Origin: Caldifarciminota bacterium
GTDB taxonomy: Bacteria; Hydrothermota; UBA3073; NMUJ01
Assembly (NCBI GenBank): GCA_021158725.1
Contig: JAGGUB010000012.1
Span: 1 to 7,857 of the forward strand
Direction: 5' to 3'
Length of the DNA stretch: 7,857 nt
Part shown: in pieces, positions 1-5,633 of the stretch
How the letters are laid out: every line of letters begins with the position of its first letter
How positions within the stretch are numbered: the stretch's first letter is position 1
Notes under the pieces: model-generated
The model's database searches: none
Seen by the model: only the letters and a program-made list of their open reading frames with translations
Told to the model about the DNA's origin: nothing
Program-made: the position numbers and the translations under genes

Positions 1-576
1 ACACCGCGTGGTTGCAGACGTATCATACGTGCAGCTTTCGAATACGCACGTAAGTATGGTCGCAAGAAGGTGACCGCTGTACATAAAGCTAACGTGGTAC
101 GTGCTACGGATGGGTTGTTCCTGTCGATCGCTAAGGAGATAGCGCAAGAGTATCCGGAAATAGAGTTTGATGACGCAAACGTCGACTCCTTCTGTATGTG
201 GGTGTTGAAAAACCCTGAGAGGTTCGATGTGGTGGTAGCACCCAACCTCTACGGTGATATAATATCGGATCTGGTGTCACAGATGGTGGGTGGGTTGGGG
301 TTTGCTGCCAGCGGTAATATAGGGGATAACTATGCGCTATTCGAACCCGTACATGGGTCGGCACCCAAATATGCAGGTCAGTATAAGGTTAACCCCATAG
401 CTGCTATACTGGCGAGTAAGATGATGCTTGATTGGCTTGGTGAGACTGAGCTTGCGGATAAGATCTACAAAGCTGTGGAAACGGTAATCGCTGAGGGTAA
501 GGTACGTACGTATGATATGGGTGGCGATGCCTCCACACTTGATATGGCGGAAGCTATTGCAAGTAAAATCAAGTAG
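1..576 (+). CDS. Isocitrate/isopropylmalate/homoisocitrate dehydrogenase family, C-terminal part (5' end outside window)
   Basis: The frame is open from base 1 to the stop at 574-576, giving 191 codons. The GTG at 70 lies inside the conserved fold, so it is not the start; about the first half of the protein is missing. This family of NAD(P)-dependent beta-decarboxylating dehydrogenases oxidises isocitrate, 3-isopropylmalate or homoisocitrate. Seen here: the catalytic-lysine segment VHKAN (codons 27-31), the metal-binding signature NLYGDIISD (codons 82-90), and the cofactor loop FEPVHGSAPKYAGQ (codons 114-127). Known: an Asp at the APK position goes with NAD in IPMDH and HICDH, whereas Lys-Tyr, as seen here, are the NADP determinants of E. 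coli isocitrate dehydrogenase; the later Arg395 equivalent appears to be Gly. The flanking segments (KANVVRATDGLFL, NPERFDVVVAPNLYGD) resemble homoisocitrate/isocitrate enzymes more than LeuB. The next gene, 6 nt away, is a LeuC-type hydro-lyase, so the two probably act in sequence. The substrate is unresolved; the family is secure. Confidence 0.92.
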   Translation, partial: TPRGCRRIIRAAFEYARKYGRKKVTAVHKANVVRATDGLFLSIAKEIAQEYPEIEFDDANVDSFCMWVLKNPERFDVVVAPNLYGDIISDLVSQMVGGLGFAASGNIGDNYALFEPVHGSAPKYAGQYKVNPIAAILASKMMLDWLGETELADKIYKAVETVIAEGKVRTYDMGGDASTLDMAEAIASKIK

Positions 577-582
577 TTAGCC

Positions 583-1842
583 ATGGGTAAAACAATAGCT
601 GAGAAGATATTAGCAAAAAAGGCTGGTAGAAAAGATGTACAGCCCGGTGAAATCGTCACGTGTAGGGTGGATCTCGCCATGTCACACGAGAATGCACGCC
701 TGGTCATGCGACATTTCGATAAGATAGGTGTGGACAAAGTATGGGATCCAGACCGTATTGTGATAATATTCGATCATCGTGTACCTGCGGAGTCGGAGAT
801 AACGGCTATCGGGCAGAAAGAGATACGTGAGTTCGTTAAATCACAGGGTATTAAGCATTTCTACGATATCAATGTAGGTATATGTCATCAGGTGCTGGCG
901 GAGAAGGGGTTTTCACGACCTGGTATACTGCTTGTGGGGACGGATTCACACACCACAACCGCGGGTGCGTTTGGTGCGTTCGCAACAGGTGTGGGTGCCA
1001 CAGATATGGCAGCTGTATGGGCGACGGGTGAGCTCTGGTTACGTGTACCGGAGACGATAAAGATTGTGGTCAATGGTGAGCTACCCACTGGTGTATATGC
1101 GAAAGATGTCATCTTACATATTATTGGTAAGTTAGGTGCCGACGGTGCAGATTATAAAGCAGTTGAGTTCTACGGTGAGACCATCACCCGCATGTCGGTG
1201 GCATCAAGGATGGTGATGTCAAACCTATCGATGGAGATGGGTGCCAAAGCTGCAATCATACCACCAGATGATAAGACGTTGGAATACGTTCAATCGCGTA
1301 CAAGCTGTGATTACGAACCCATATATGCGGATGATGATGCACAGTATGTAGAAACATATGAGTTTGATGTCGCTAACCTATCACCACAGGTGGCATGTCC
1401 ACACAGTGTTGACAATGTGAAGCCCATCGAGGAGGTTGAAGGCATAAAGGTTGACCAAGCCGTCATCGGTTCATGTACGAACGGTAGGTTGGAGGATCTG
1501 ATCGAAGCGGCCAAAATTTTGAGCACCCGACACGTGCATAAGGATGTGCGACTTATAGTTATACCTGCATCGTGGGAGGTCTACAGGCAGGCATTAAAAC
1601 AGGGTGTAATTGAAACATTCATCAACGCCGGTGCGGTGATAATCAATCCCGGTTGTGGACCATGTCTGGGTGCACATCAAGGTGTGCTCGCACCTGGTGA
1701 GGTAGCTATAGCATCGACCAACCGTAACTTCCAAGGTAGGATGGGTAGCCCGGACTCGTTCGTATATCTCGCATCACCCGCAACGGTTGCAGCTTCTGCA
1801 GTCGAAGGTAAGATCACTGACCCGAGGCGATTGTTGCGATAG
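583..1842 (+). CDS. leuC: 3-isopropylmalate dehydratase / homoaconitase large subunit (LeuC type, aconitase family)
   Basis: This is a complete 419-residue protein, the usual length of the short archaeal/bacterial LeuC-HacA type. These cytosolic hydro-lyases isomerise 2- and 3-hydroxy di/tricarboxylic acids using a labile 4Fe-4S cluster. The three cluster cysteines are visible: C298 in GSCTNGR, and C358 and C361 in NPGCGPCLG. Other family motifs are FDHRVPAE (63-70), GTDSHTTTAG (119-128) and STNRNFQGRMG (378-388). The segment LRVPETIKIVVNGELP followed by GVYAKDVILHIIGKLG is typical of isopropylmalate isomerase large chains. The ATG at 583 follows the upstream stop by 6 nt with no good Shine-Dalgarno, so translation is probably coupled. 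The small LeuD-type subunit, which carries the substrate-recognition loop, does not follow; a tRNA gene does. Without it, isopropylmalate, homoaconitate and citrate/isocitrate activity cannot be told apart. Confidence 0.93.
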   Translation: MGKTIAEKILAKKAGRKDVQPGEIVTCRVDLAMSHENARLVMRHFDKIGVDKVWDPDRIVIIFDHRVPAESEITAIGQKEIREFVKSQGIKHFYDINVGICHQVLAEKGFSRPGILLVGTDSHTTTAGAFGAFATGVGATDMAAVWATGELWLRVPETIKIVVNGELPTGVYAKDVILHIIGKLGADGADYKAVEFYGETITRMSVASRMVMSNLSMEMGAKAAIIPPDDKTLEYVQSRTSCDYEPIYADDDAQYVETYEFDVANLSPQVACPHSVDNVKPIEEVEGIKVDQAVIGSCTNGRLEDLIEAAKILSTRHVHKDVRLIVIPASWEVYRQALKQGVIETFINAGAVIINPGCGPCLGAHQGVLAPGEVAIASTNRNFQGRMGSPDSFVYLASPATVAASAVEGKITDPRRLLR

Positions 1843-1859
1843 CTACAATAGTTTTCAAG

Positions 1860-1887
1860 TTGACAGCTTGCTTTAATAACGTATTTA
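1860..1887 (+). promoter_or_regulatory. Putative sigma-70-type promoter for tRNA-Leu and lapAB
   Basis: A perfect TTGACA at 1860-1865 is followed by 16 nt and a weak -10-like TATTTA at 1882-1887, in an AT-rich gap between the leuC-type gene and the tRNA. Transcription would start around 1893-1896, almost at the first base of tRNA-Leu. The same pair of boxes, TTGACA and TATTTA, recurs before the lipoprotein gene. The -35 box sits in the loop of a small weak hairpin (1856-1860 with 1866-1870), which is probably incidental. The -10 matches only half the consensus. Confidence 0.45.
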
Positions 1888-1895
1888 TTAATAAC

Positions 1896-1981
1896 GCCGA
1901 AGTGGCGGAACTGGTAGACGCGCCTGATTCAAAATCAGGTTCCCCGTGAGGGGAGTGGGGGTTCGACTCCCCCCTTCGGCA
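1896..1981 (+). tRNA. tRNA-Leu (anticodon CAA)
   Basis: This 86-nt class II tRNA folds by eye. The 7-bp acceptor stem pairs 1896-1902 with 1974-1980. The D stem is 1905-1907/1919-1921, and the loop contains GGTAGA. The anticodon stem is 1923-1927/1935-1939 around loop TTCAAAA, with CAA at 1930-1932 reading UUG. A long variable arm has a CCCC/GGGG stem (about 1942-1953). The T stem is 1957-1961/1969-1973 with loop TTCGACT. The discriminator at 1981 is A, as expected for leucine tRNAs. No CCA is encoded (CTC follows), so it must be added enzymatically. UUG is a frequent Leu codon in the neighbouring genes. The lapA start codon lies only 6 nt downstream. Confidence 0.97.
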
Positions 1982-1987
1982 CTCATC

Positions 1988-2284
1988 ATGCGGTACTTTG
2001 CGATAGTGTGGGTGATCATATGGGTTGCAGGTATAGTGGGTGTATTGTTGAGTAATCAAGGTGATAGCGTAAGTTGGTTCTTCCTAAACCGTACCGGTAA
2101 GATAGGTTTGATACCACTTATACTTATAGCGTTTGGTGTGGGTGCTGCTATCGCTATATTGCTGAGTGTAGGGCCGCTCACTAAGCTACATAATGTGTAT
2201 CGTAACAAACGCAAGGAGCACGAGGACCTTATGAGGGAGGCGAAGAGTTTGAGAGATGAGATTGAGAAGACAACCGAAAGTTGA
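1988..2284 (+). CDS. lapA: LapA-like (DUF1049) two-helix inner-membrane protein
   Basis: This is a 98-residue protein. I chose the ATG at 1988 because the longer frame from GTG 1946 would start inside the tRNA-Leu variable arm. Predicted topology is a membrane helix at about residues 3-21, a short polar stretch (SNQGDSVSWFFLNRTGK), a second helix at about 39-62, then a charged C-terminal helix (70-96) likely to form a cytoplasmic coiled coil. This architecture and size match LapA/DUF1049 proteins. In E. coli LapA is co-encoded with LapB and takes part in control of LPS assembly. Here lapB follows with a 29-nt overlap, which strongly supports the call. There is no room for a Shine-Dalgarno between the tRNA 3' end and the ATG; the message is probably the tail of the tRNA transcript. 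Its role in this organism is inferred from the family. Confidence 0.85.
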   Translation: MRYFAIVWVIIWVAGIVGVLLSNQGDSVSWFFLNRTGKIGLIPLILIAFGVGAAIAILLSVGPLTKLHNVYRNKRKEHEDLMREAKSLRDEIEKTTES

Positions 2285-3293
2285 GTACAAGGATCTGCTG
2301 TTGGCGGAATCCCCTACGGAGCTGGAACACCTTCTGCGTGAGTATCTTGAGGCACATCCCAACGATATATGGGCTTACCTTAAGCTTGGTAACCTATTAC
2401 GTGAGAAGGGTGAACCCCAAAAAGCGTTGCGGTTACATCAGACGTTGCTCGCAAAACCGAAGCTCGACCGTACCACTAAGGTTAAGGTACTAAAAGCTAT
2501 TGCACGTGATTACATTGAGCTGGGTAAAACTGAGGCTGCAGCTGAGACTTACGAACAGATAGTAAGTATGATGCCTGAACGTTCAGCTTATGAGGAGTTG
2601 CTACGATTGTATGAGAGTATGGGGGATTGGGATAAAGCTATCGATGTGAAGAACAAGTTGTTACGACTGGATAAAAAATCGGAGGATCAGCACCTCGCTA
2701 TCCTGTATGCAATGAAGGCATATTCGTTAGCGGATGAAATGCCAGCCAAGGAGCGTGAAGCTGAGAGATACCTGAAGATGGCTGAAAAGATATATCCGGA
2801 TTTGCCACTCATACTATATGTTAGGGGTGAACTACACATGAAGGGCGGTCGTAATGAGCTTGCGGTTGATGCATGGAAGCAATTACTTATGGAGCATACA
2901 GATTATGCGTATCTGGTGTTGGATAAGCTTGAGGACTTACTATTCAAGGAGGGACGGTTCAGTGAACTTGAACTCATATATGAGGATACACTCAAGGTAG
3001 CACGTAACCCGCACGTAATTGCACACCTTATACATATTCTTCTATCAAAAGGTGAGAAATCGCGTGCAATGGAGTATCTGGATGAACTCATATCAAGTTA
3101 TGGCGAATCTGATGGGTTACGTAGTTTGAAATATCTGCTACATATAGAGACGAACGATATCGAAACAGTACGTGATGAGTTACGGGTACGTGGTTCACCA
3201 TTTATACCTTATAAATGTGAGAACTGTGGTTACGAAAGCACAATGTCGCTTATGCAATGCCCTAACTGTCGTAGCTGGTTATCGTTCAGATAG
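2256..3293 (+). CDS. lapB: LapB/YciM-like TPR protein with C-terminal zinc ribbon
   Basis: This 345-residue protein is made of tandem helical TPR-like repeats (about 25-300; clear units at 37-65, 77-105, 110-140, 184-215 and 254-282). It ends in a rubredoxin-like metal knuckle with four cysteines, C321/C324 (KCENCGY) and C335/C338 (QCPNCRSW). TPRs plus this terminal knuckle are the hallmark of LapB, a roughly 389-residue protein that in E. coli works with FtsH to control LpxC turnover and so LPS synthesis. E. coli LapB has an N-terminal membrane helix. This protein begins directly with charged sequence and TPRs, so it appears soluble; LapA may recruit it. The ATG at 2256 lies inside the lapA 3' end (29-nt overlap, different frame), with purine-rich GAGAG just before it; TTG 2262 is an alternative start. 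Family assignment is firm; an LpxC target here is inference. Confidence 0.9.
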   Translation: MRLRRQPKVEYKDLLLAESPTELEHLLREYLEAHPNDIWAYLKLGNLLREKGEPQKALRLHQTLLAKPKLDRTTKVKVLKAIARDYIELGKTEAAAETYEQIVSMMPERSAYEELLRLYESMGDWDKAIDVKNKLLRLDKKSEDQHLAILYAMKAYSLADEMPAKEREAERYLKMAEKIYPDLPLILYVRGELHMKGGRNELAVDAWKQLLMEHTDYAYLVLDKLEDLLFKEGRFSELELIYEDTLKVARNPHVIAHLIHILLSKGEKSRAMEYLDELISSYGESDGLRSLKYLLHIETNDIETVRDELRVRGSPFIPYKCENCGYESTMSLMQCPNCRSWLSFR

Positions 3294-3322
3294 TTGACAT
3301 ATCAGAGGGAGTTATATATTTA
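3294..3322 (+). promoter_or_regulatory. Putative promoter of the lipoprotein gene and tRNA-Ala
   Basis: A perfect TTGACA at 3294-3299 begins directly after the lapB stop codon. TATTTA lies at 3317-3322 with a 17-nt spacer; an overlapping TATATT at 3315-3320 has a 15-nt spacer. A start near 3329 would give a leader of about 15 nt that contains the GGAGG ribosome site. This matches the arrangement before tRNA-Leu. Read-through from lapB remains possible. Confidence 0.5.
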
Positions 3323-3333
3323 TGAGTAGAAAT

Positions 3334-3339
3334 GGAGGG
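3334..3339 (+). promoter_or_regulatory. Shine-Dalgarno site deciding the lipoprotein start
   Basis: GGAGGG ends 4 nt before the ATG at 3344, the strongest ribosome site in the window. It overlaps the other in-frame ATG at 3332, so that ATG cannot use it. The start at 3344 also gives a normal Met-Lys-Lys signal peptide. Confidence 0.85.
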
Positions 3340-3343
3340 AAGA

Positions 3344-3685
3344 ATGAAAAAGGCAACAAGTTACTTATTAGTGGCGATCTTTTGTGTAGGGTTGGGATGT
3401 GCCACCGTTAAAGTTGAGGCACCCCAAAAGACTAAAATTGTCTTGCTCGAGGAATTCGAAGGCGGTGATTATGTTATCAAGAAACGCGTATTTTATGCGT
3501 TGTGGGGGTTGATTCCATTGACACCAAACAGTACAGCGGAGATGTTACCCACTGATACAGAGATTGAAGCCATCAAAGTAAAAACCTATTATGATGTGGT
3601 GGACTTTTTGCTCTCTTACGTATTGGGATCGTTCACCATACACTCAAAAACTGTGGAAATAGAGGTGAAGAAGAAAGCTGAATAA
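3344..3685 (+). CDS. Small Bor-like envelope protein, probable lipoprotein
   Basis: This protein has 113 residues from the ATG at 3344. It starts with a classical export signal: MKK, a hydrophobic core (residues 7-18), then cysteine 19 in the context VGLGC. That is a plausible lipoprotein cleavage site, although the -3 residue is Gly rather than Leu. The mature part is a small beta-rich domain. Its pattern of a hydrophobic WGLIPL segment (about residues 47-52), a central EIEAIKVKTYYD stretch, and a late LLSYVLGSFTIHSKTVEIEV segment resembles the Bor/TraT-like lipoprotein fold family (phage lambda Bor, a surface lipoprotein). I recognise this by pattern only, so the function is unknown. The gene has its own promoter-like sequence. 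A tRNA-Ala begins 7 nt after its stop and is probably on the same transcript. Confidence 0.8.
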   Translation: MKKATSYLLVAIFCVGLGCATVKVEAPQKTKIVLLEEFEGGDYVIKKRVFYALWGLIPLTPNSTAEMLPTDTEIEAIKVKTYYDVVDFLLSYVLGSFTIHSKTVEIEVKKKAE

Positions 3686-3692
3686 CGCAAGT

Positions 3693-3766
<74 letters not shown>

Positions 3767-3773
3767 TTTTATT

Positions 3774-3791
3774 TTATTATTGAAGTAATAA
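3774..3791. terminator. Weak AT-only hairpin between convergent units
   Basis: TTATTA and TAATAA form an inverted repeat around a 6-nt loop, in the 46-nt gap between tRNA-Ala (plus strand) and the end of sufB (minus strand). A T-rich run (CTTTTATTTT) sits directly after the tRNA. It could help end transcription from one or both sides, but the stem has no GC pairs, so this is only a suggestion. Confidence 0.25.
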
Positions 3792-3811
3792 CCGAATTTA
3801 CTATCAACTAT

Positions 3812-4891
3812 TTACAACCCTTTACGTAATGTAAGTTCTATGGTTTGGTCAATCTTATTCTGCAGGTAAGTGGGTAGGTTCTCGATTCTTGCGCTCAGGA
3901 AGCCACTGATGATGAGCGACCTGGCAGTATCTTCGTCCAACCCACGTGCACGTAGGTAGGTTATCTCTTCCTCTTTGAGTTTACCGATGGAGGCTTCATG
4001 TGATAACTCCGTATCGTCGATTTTTGCCTCAAGCATTGGTATCGCACGTATCGACCCTTTACCAAGGATTAGACCATTGCATTCGGTATGTCCACGTGTA
4101 CCAGGTGCTATACCTACGACTTCACCACGTACGATGACGGTACCATCTTCGGTTATCACCCTTGACAGTATCTGTGCATTGCTGTTGGCTCCATTGAGGA
4201 AGGCTCTTGCACCTATATCGAAATGTGAGTGATCACGTGCGTAGATGATAGACGAAAATTGTGCCGTACCATTCTCAGCTACGTACGCGATGGGTGCCAT
4301 TTGCACCTTGCGGGTTGTGGTGAGTGCTACGTAGTTGTTGATAAACACGCTGTTACGACCGATGCTGGCAGCTGCACGTGGGATGACTACAACTTCGGGT
4401 GCCCATTCATGTATCATCGTGTAGCTGAGCCTGGTACCATCATCAAGCCAAAACTCGGTGATCGCAAGATGTCCTCCCTTGATAAGGTAGCTCGCAATCG
4501 TACATCCTGTGATTATGTGTAGCTCGGAGTTGGGTTCCATCACCACCATATTGTAAACCCTTTGTGCGGTTTGTAGCTTCAGGTACATACATGCCTGTAG
4601 AGGTAACCGTATTTTGTACCCCTGTCTCACGTATATGAATGCACCCTGCAGAGGTTGGGTGTTGAGTACAGCTTTAACGTAAGGGTCGTCACGCGACACG
4701 AGTGTACATATCTTCTTTTCCACCCATTTGTACTTTTTGATTGCTTCACTTATGGGTAAAAGTTCCAACCCCTCATATAAGCTGAGACTCTCAATAATGG
4801 ATTGGTTTTCCATGAGGAAGCTACCGCTTCTATCGTGTTTATCGGGGTCGTATCCAACACGTGTGAGTTGCTCACTATCTTCTTTTTTCAT
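3812..4891 (-). CDS. sufB: SufB/SufD-family Fe-S scaffold protein, short minimal (SMS-like) type
   Basis: This 359-residue protein is shorter than E. coli SufB (about 495) because it lacks most of the N-terminal region, and matches the short SufB of archaea and anaerobes. SufB binds SufC and builds Fe-S clusters on a beta-helix core. Aligned from memory with E. coli SufB: C130 in HIITGCTI corresponds to C254 (EGCTA), K105 and Q107 (YLKLQT) to R226 and N228, C271 in HTECNGLIL to the FTQCDSMLI cysteine, and H298/E299 (LSHEAS) to H433/E434. The position of C405, a cluster-site residue in E. coli, is G279. The tail EEEITYLRARGLDEDTARSL to FLSARIENLP is the typical SufB/D C-terminal SufC-binding helix region. 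The gene overlaps sufC by 17 nt. No sufS, sufE, sufU or second sufD is in the window. It belongs to the family called SMS (SufCB-only). Confidence 0.92.
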   Translation of the reverse strand: MKKEDSEQLTRVGYDPDKHDRSGSFLMENQSIIESLSLYEGLELLPISEAIKKYKWVEKKICTLVSRDDPYVKAVLNTQPLQGAFIYVRQGYKIRLPLQACMYLKLQTAQRVYNMVVMEPNSELHIITGCTIASYLIKGGHLAITEFWLDDGTRLSYTMIHEWAPEVVVIPRAAASIGRNSVFINNYVALTTTRKVQMAPIAYVAENGTAQFSSIIYARDHSHFDIGARAFLNGANSNAQILSRVITEDGTVIVRGEVVGIAPGTRGHTECNGLILGKGSIRAIPMLEAKIDDTELSHEASIGKLKEEEITYLRARGLDEDTARSLIISGFLSARIENLPTYLQNKIDQTIELTLRKGL

Positions 4892-5633
4892 TTATCCGCT
4901 GTAAGAGACATTCTTCACATAAGGAATAACCTACTTTGCGGATGGTCTCCCATATGTCACGAGGTGGGCCTGAACATTTGATTCTTCCATCCACCATCAC
5001 GTAACCTTTGGCAGCATTCAGGTAGTTGAGTATATACCCCGTGTGTGTGATGATCAATGCACTTCGGTGACGTTCACTTATGCGTTTCTCTTTCTCCAAT
5101 AGGTGACGTAACTTGTTGGCAATGAGGTCGATATTTTCCAGATCGACACCGGATTCGGGTTCGTCAAGCAACAGCAGGTCTGGCTTCTGTGCTATTAATA
5201 GGAGGATTTCAACACGCTTGGTTTCGCCACCCGAAAACCCATAGTGTAGTTCACGCTGCAAGTGAGGTGTAAGCTGAAGCTCTTCCGCCATACGTTGGAT
5301 ATCGGGTTTGTTGGAGTTTATCAACTCGAGTAGCTTGCCCAGTTTCACACCACGTATGATGGGCGGTCGCTGGAACGCTATCCCTATACCCAGACGTGCA
5401 CGCTGTTCGGGTGGCATGTGGGTGATATCCGTACCGTGGAAGTAGATTTTACCTCGAACTTCGTAGCCTGGTAACCCCATGATTGCGTGTAGGAGGGTGG
5501 ACTTACCGGAGCCGTTGGGTCCAAACAGTATATGTACCTCACCCTGTGGTATTTCGAGGTTGATATCTTTCAATATCTGCTTACCATCTATGCTCACGGA
5601 AAGGTTATCAACCTTAAGCAGCGGTACGTTCAT
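4875..5633 (-). CDS. sufC: SufC-type ABC ATPase for Fe-S cluster assembly
   Basis: This is a complete 252-residue cytosolic ATPase. Motifs in order: Walker A GPNGSGKST (38-46), Q-loop Q88 in AFQRPP, signature FSGGE (133-137), Walker B LLLLDE with PESGVD after it (153-164), and H-loop H197 in IITHTG. FSGGETKRVEIL and DEPESGVDLENI are SufC-like rather than transporter-like, and no permease is nearby. SufC dimerises and drives conformational change of SufB during cluster assembly. The C-terminus ends in GYSLCEEC, giving a CxxC pair (C239, C242) that is absent from E. coli SufC as I recall it. The ATG at 5633 has a weak AGG ribosome site and overlaps the glycosyltransferase stop by 20 nt; its own end overlaps sufB by 17 nt, so the three genes are translationally coupled. 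Confidence 0.94.
   Translation of the reverse strand: MNVPLLKVDNLSVSIDGKQILKDINLEIPQGEVHILFGPNGSGKSTLLHAIMGLPGYEVRGKIYFHGTDITHMPPEQRARLGIGIAFQRPPIIRGVKLGKLLELINSNKPDIQRMAEELQLTPHLQRELHYGFSGGETKRVEILLLIAQKPDLLLLDEPESGVDLENIDLIANKLRHLLEKEKRISERHRSALIITHTGYILNYLNAAKGYVMVDGRIKCSGPPRDIWETIRKVGYSLCEECLLQRINEKRR

Noticed and set aside
131..1526. Minus-strand open frames opposite the dehydrogenase and leuC-type genes
   Set aside because: They lie wholly antisense to strongly conserved coding sequence and have no recognisable domains.
1896..1981. tRNA-Leu next to a LeuC-like gene as a leucine attenuator
   Set aside because: It is a complete tRNA downstream of the gene with its own promoter candidate; there is no leader peptide or T-box-like structure.
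1946..1987. Longer lapA reading frame from GTG 1946
   Set aside because: It starts inside the tRNA-Leu variable arm and adds residues unlike a membrane-protein start; the ATG at 1988 gives a normal LapA length.
3332..3343. Lipoprotein start at ATG 3332
   Set aside because: The GGAGG site overlaps this ATG and is ideally spaced for the ATG at 3344, which also gives a proper signal peptide.
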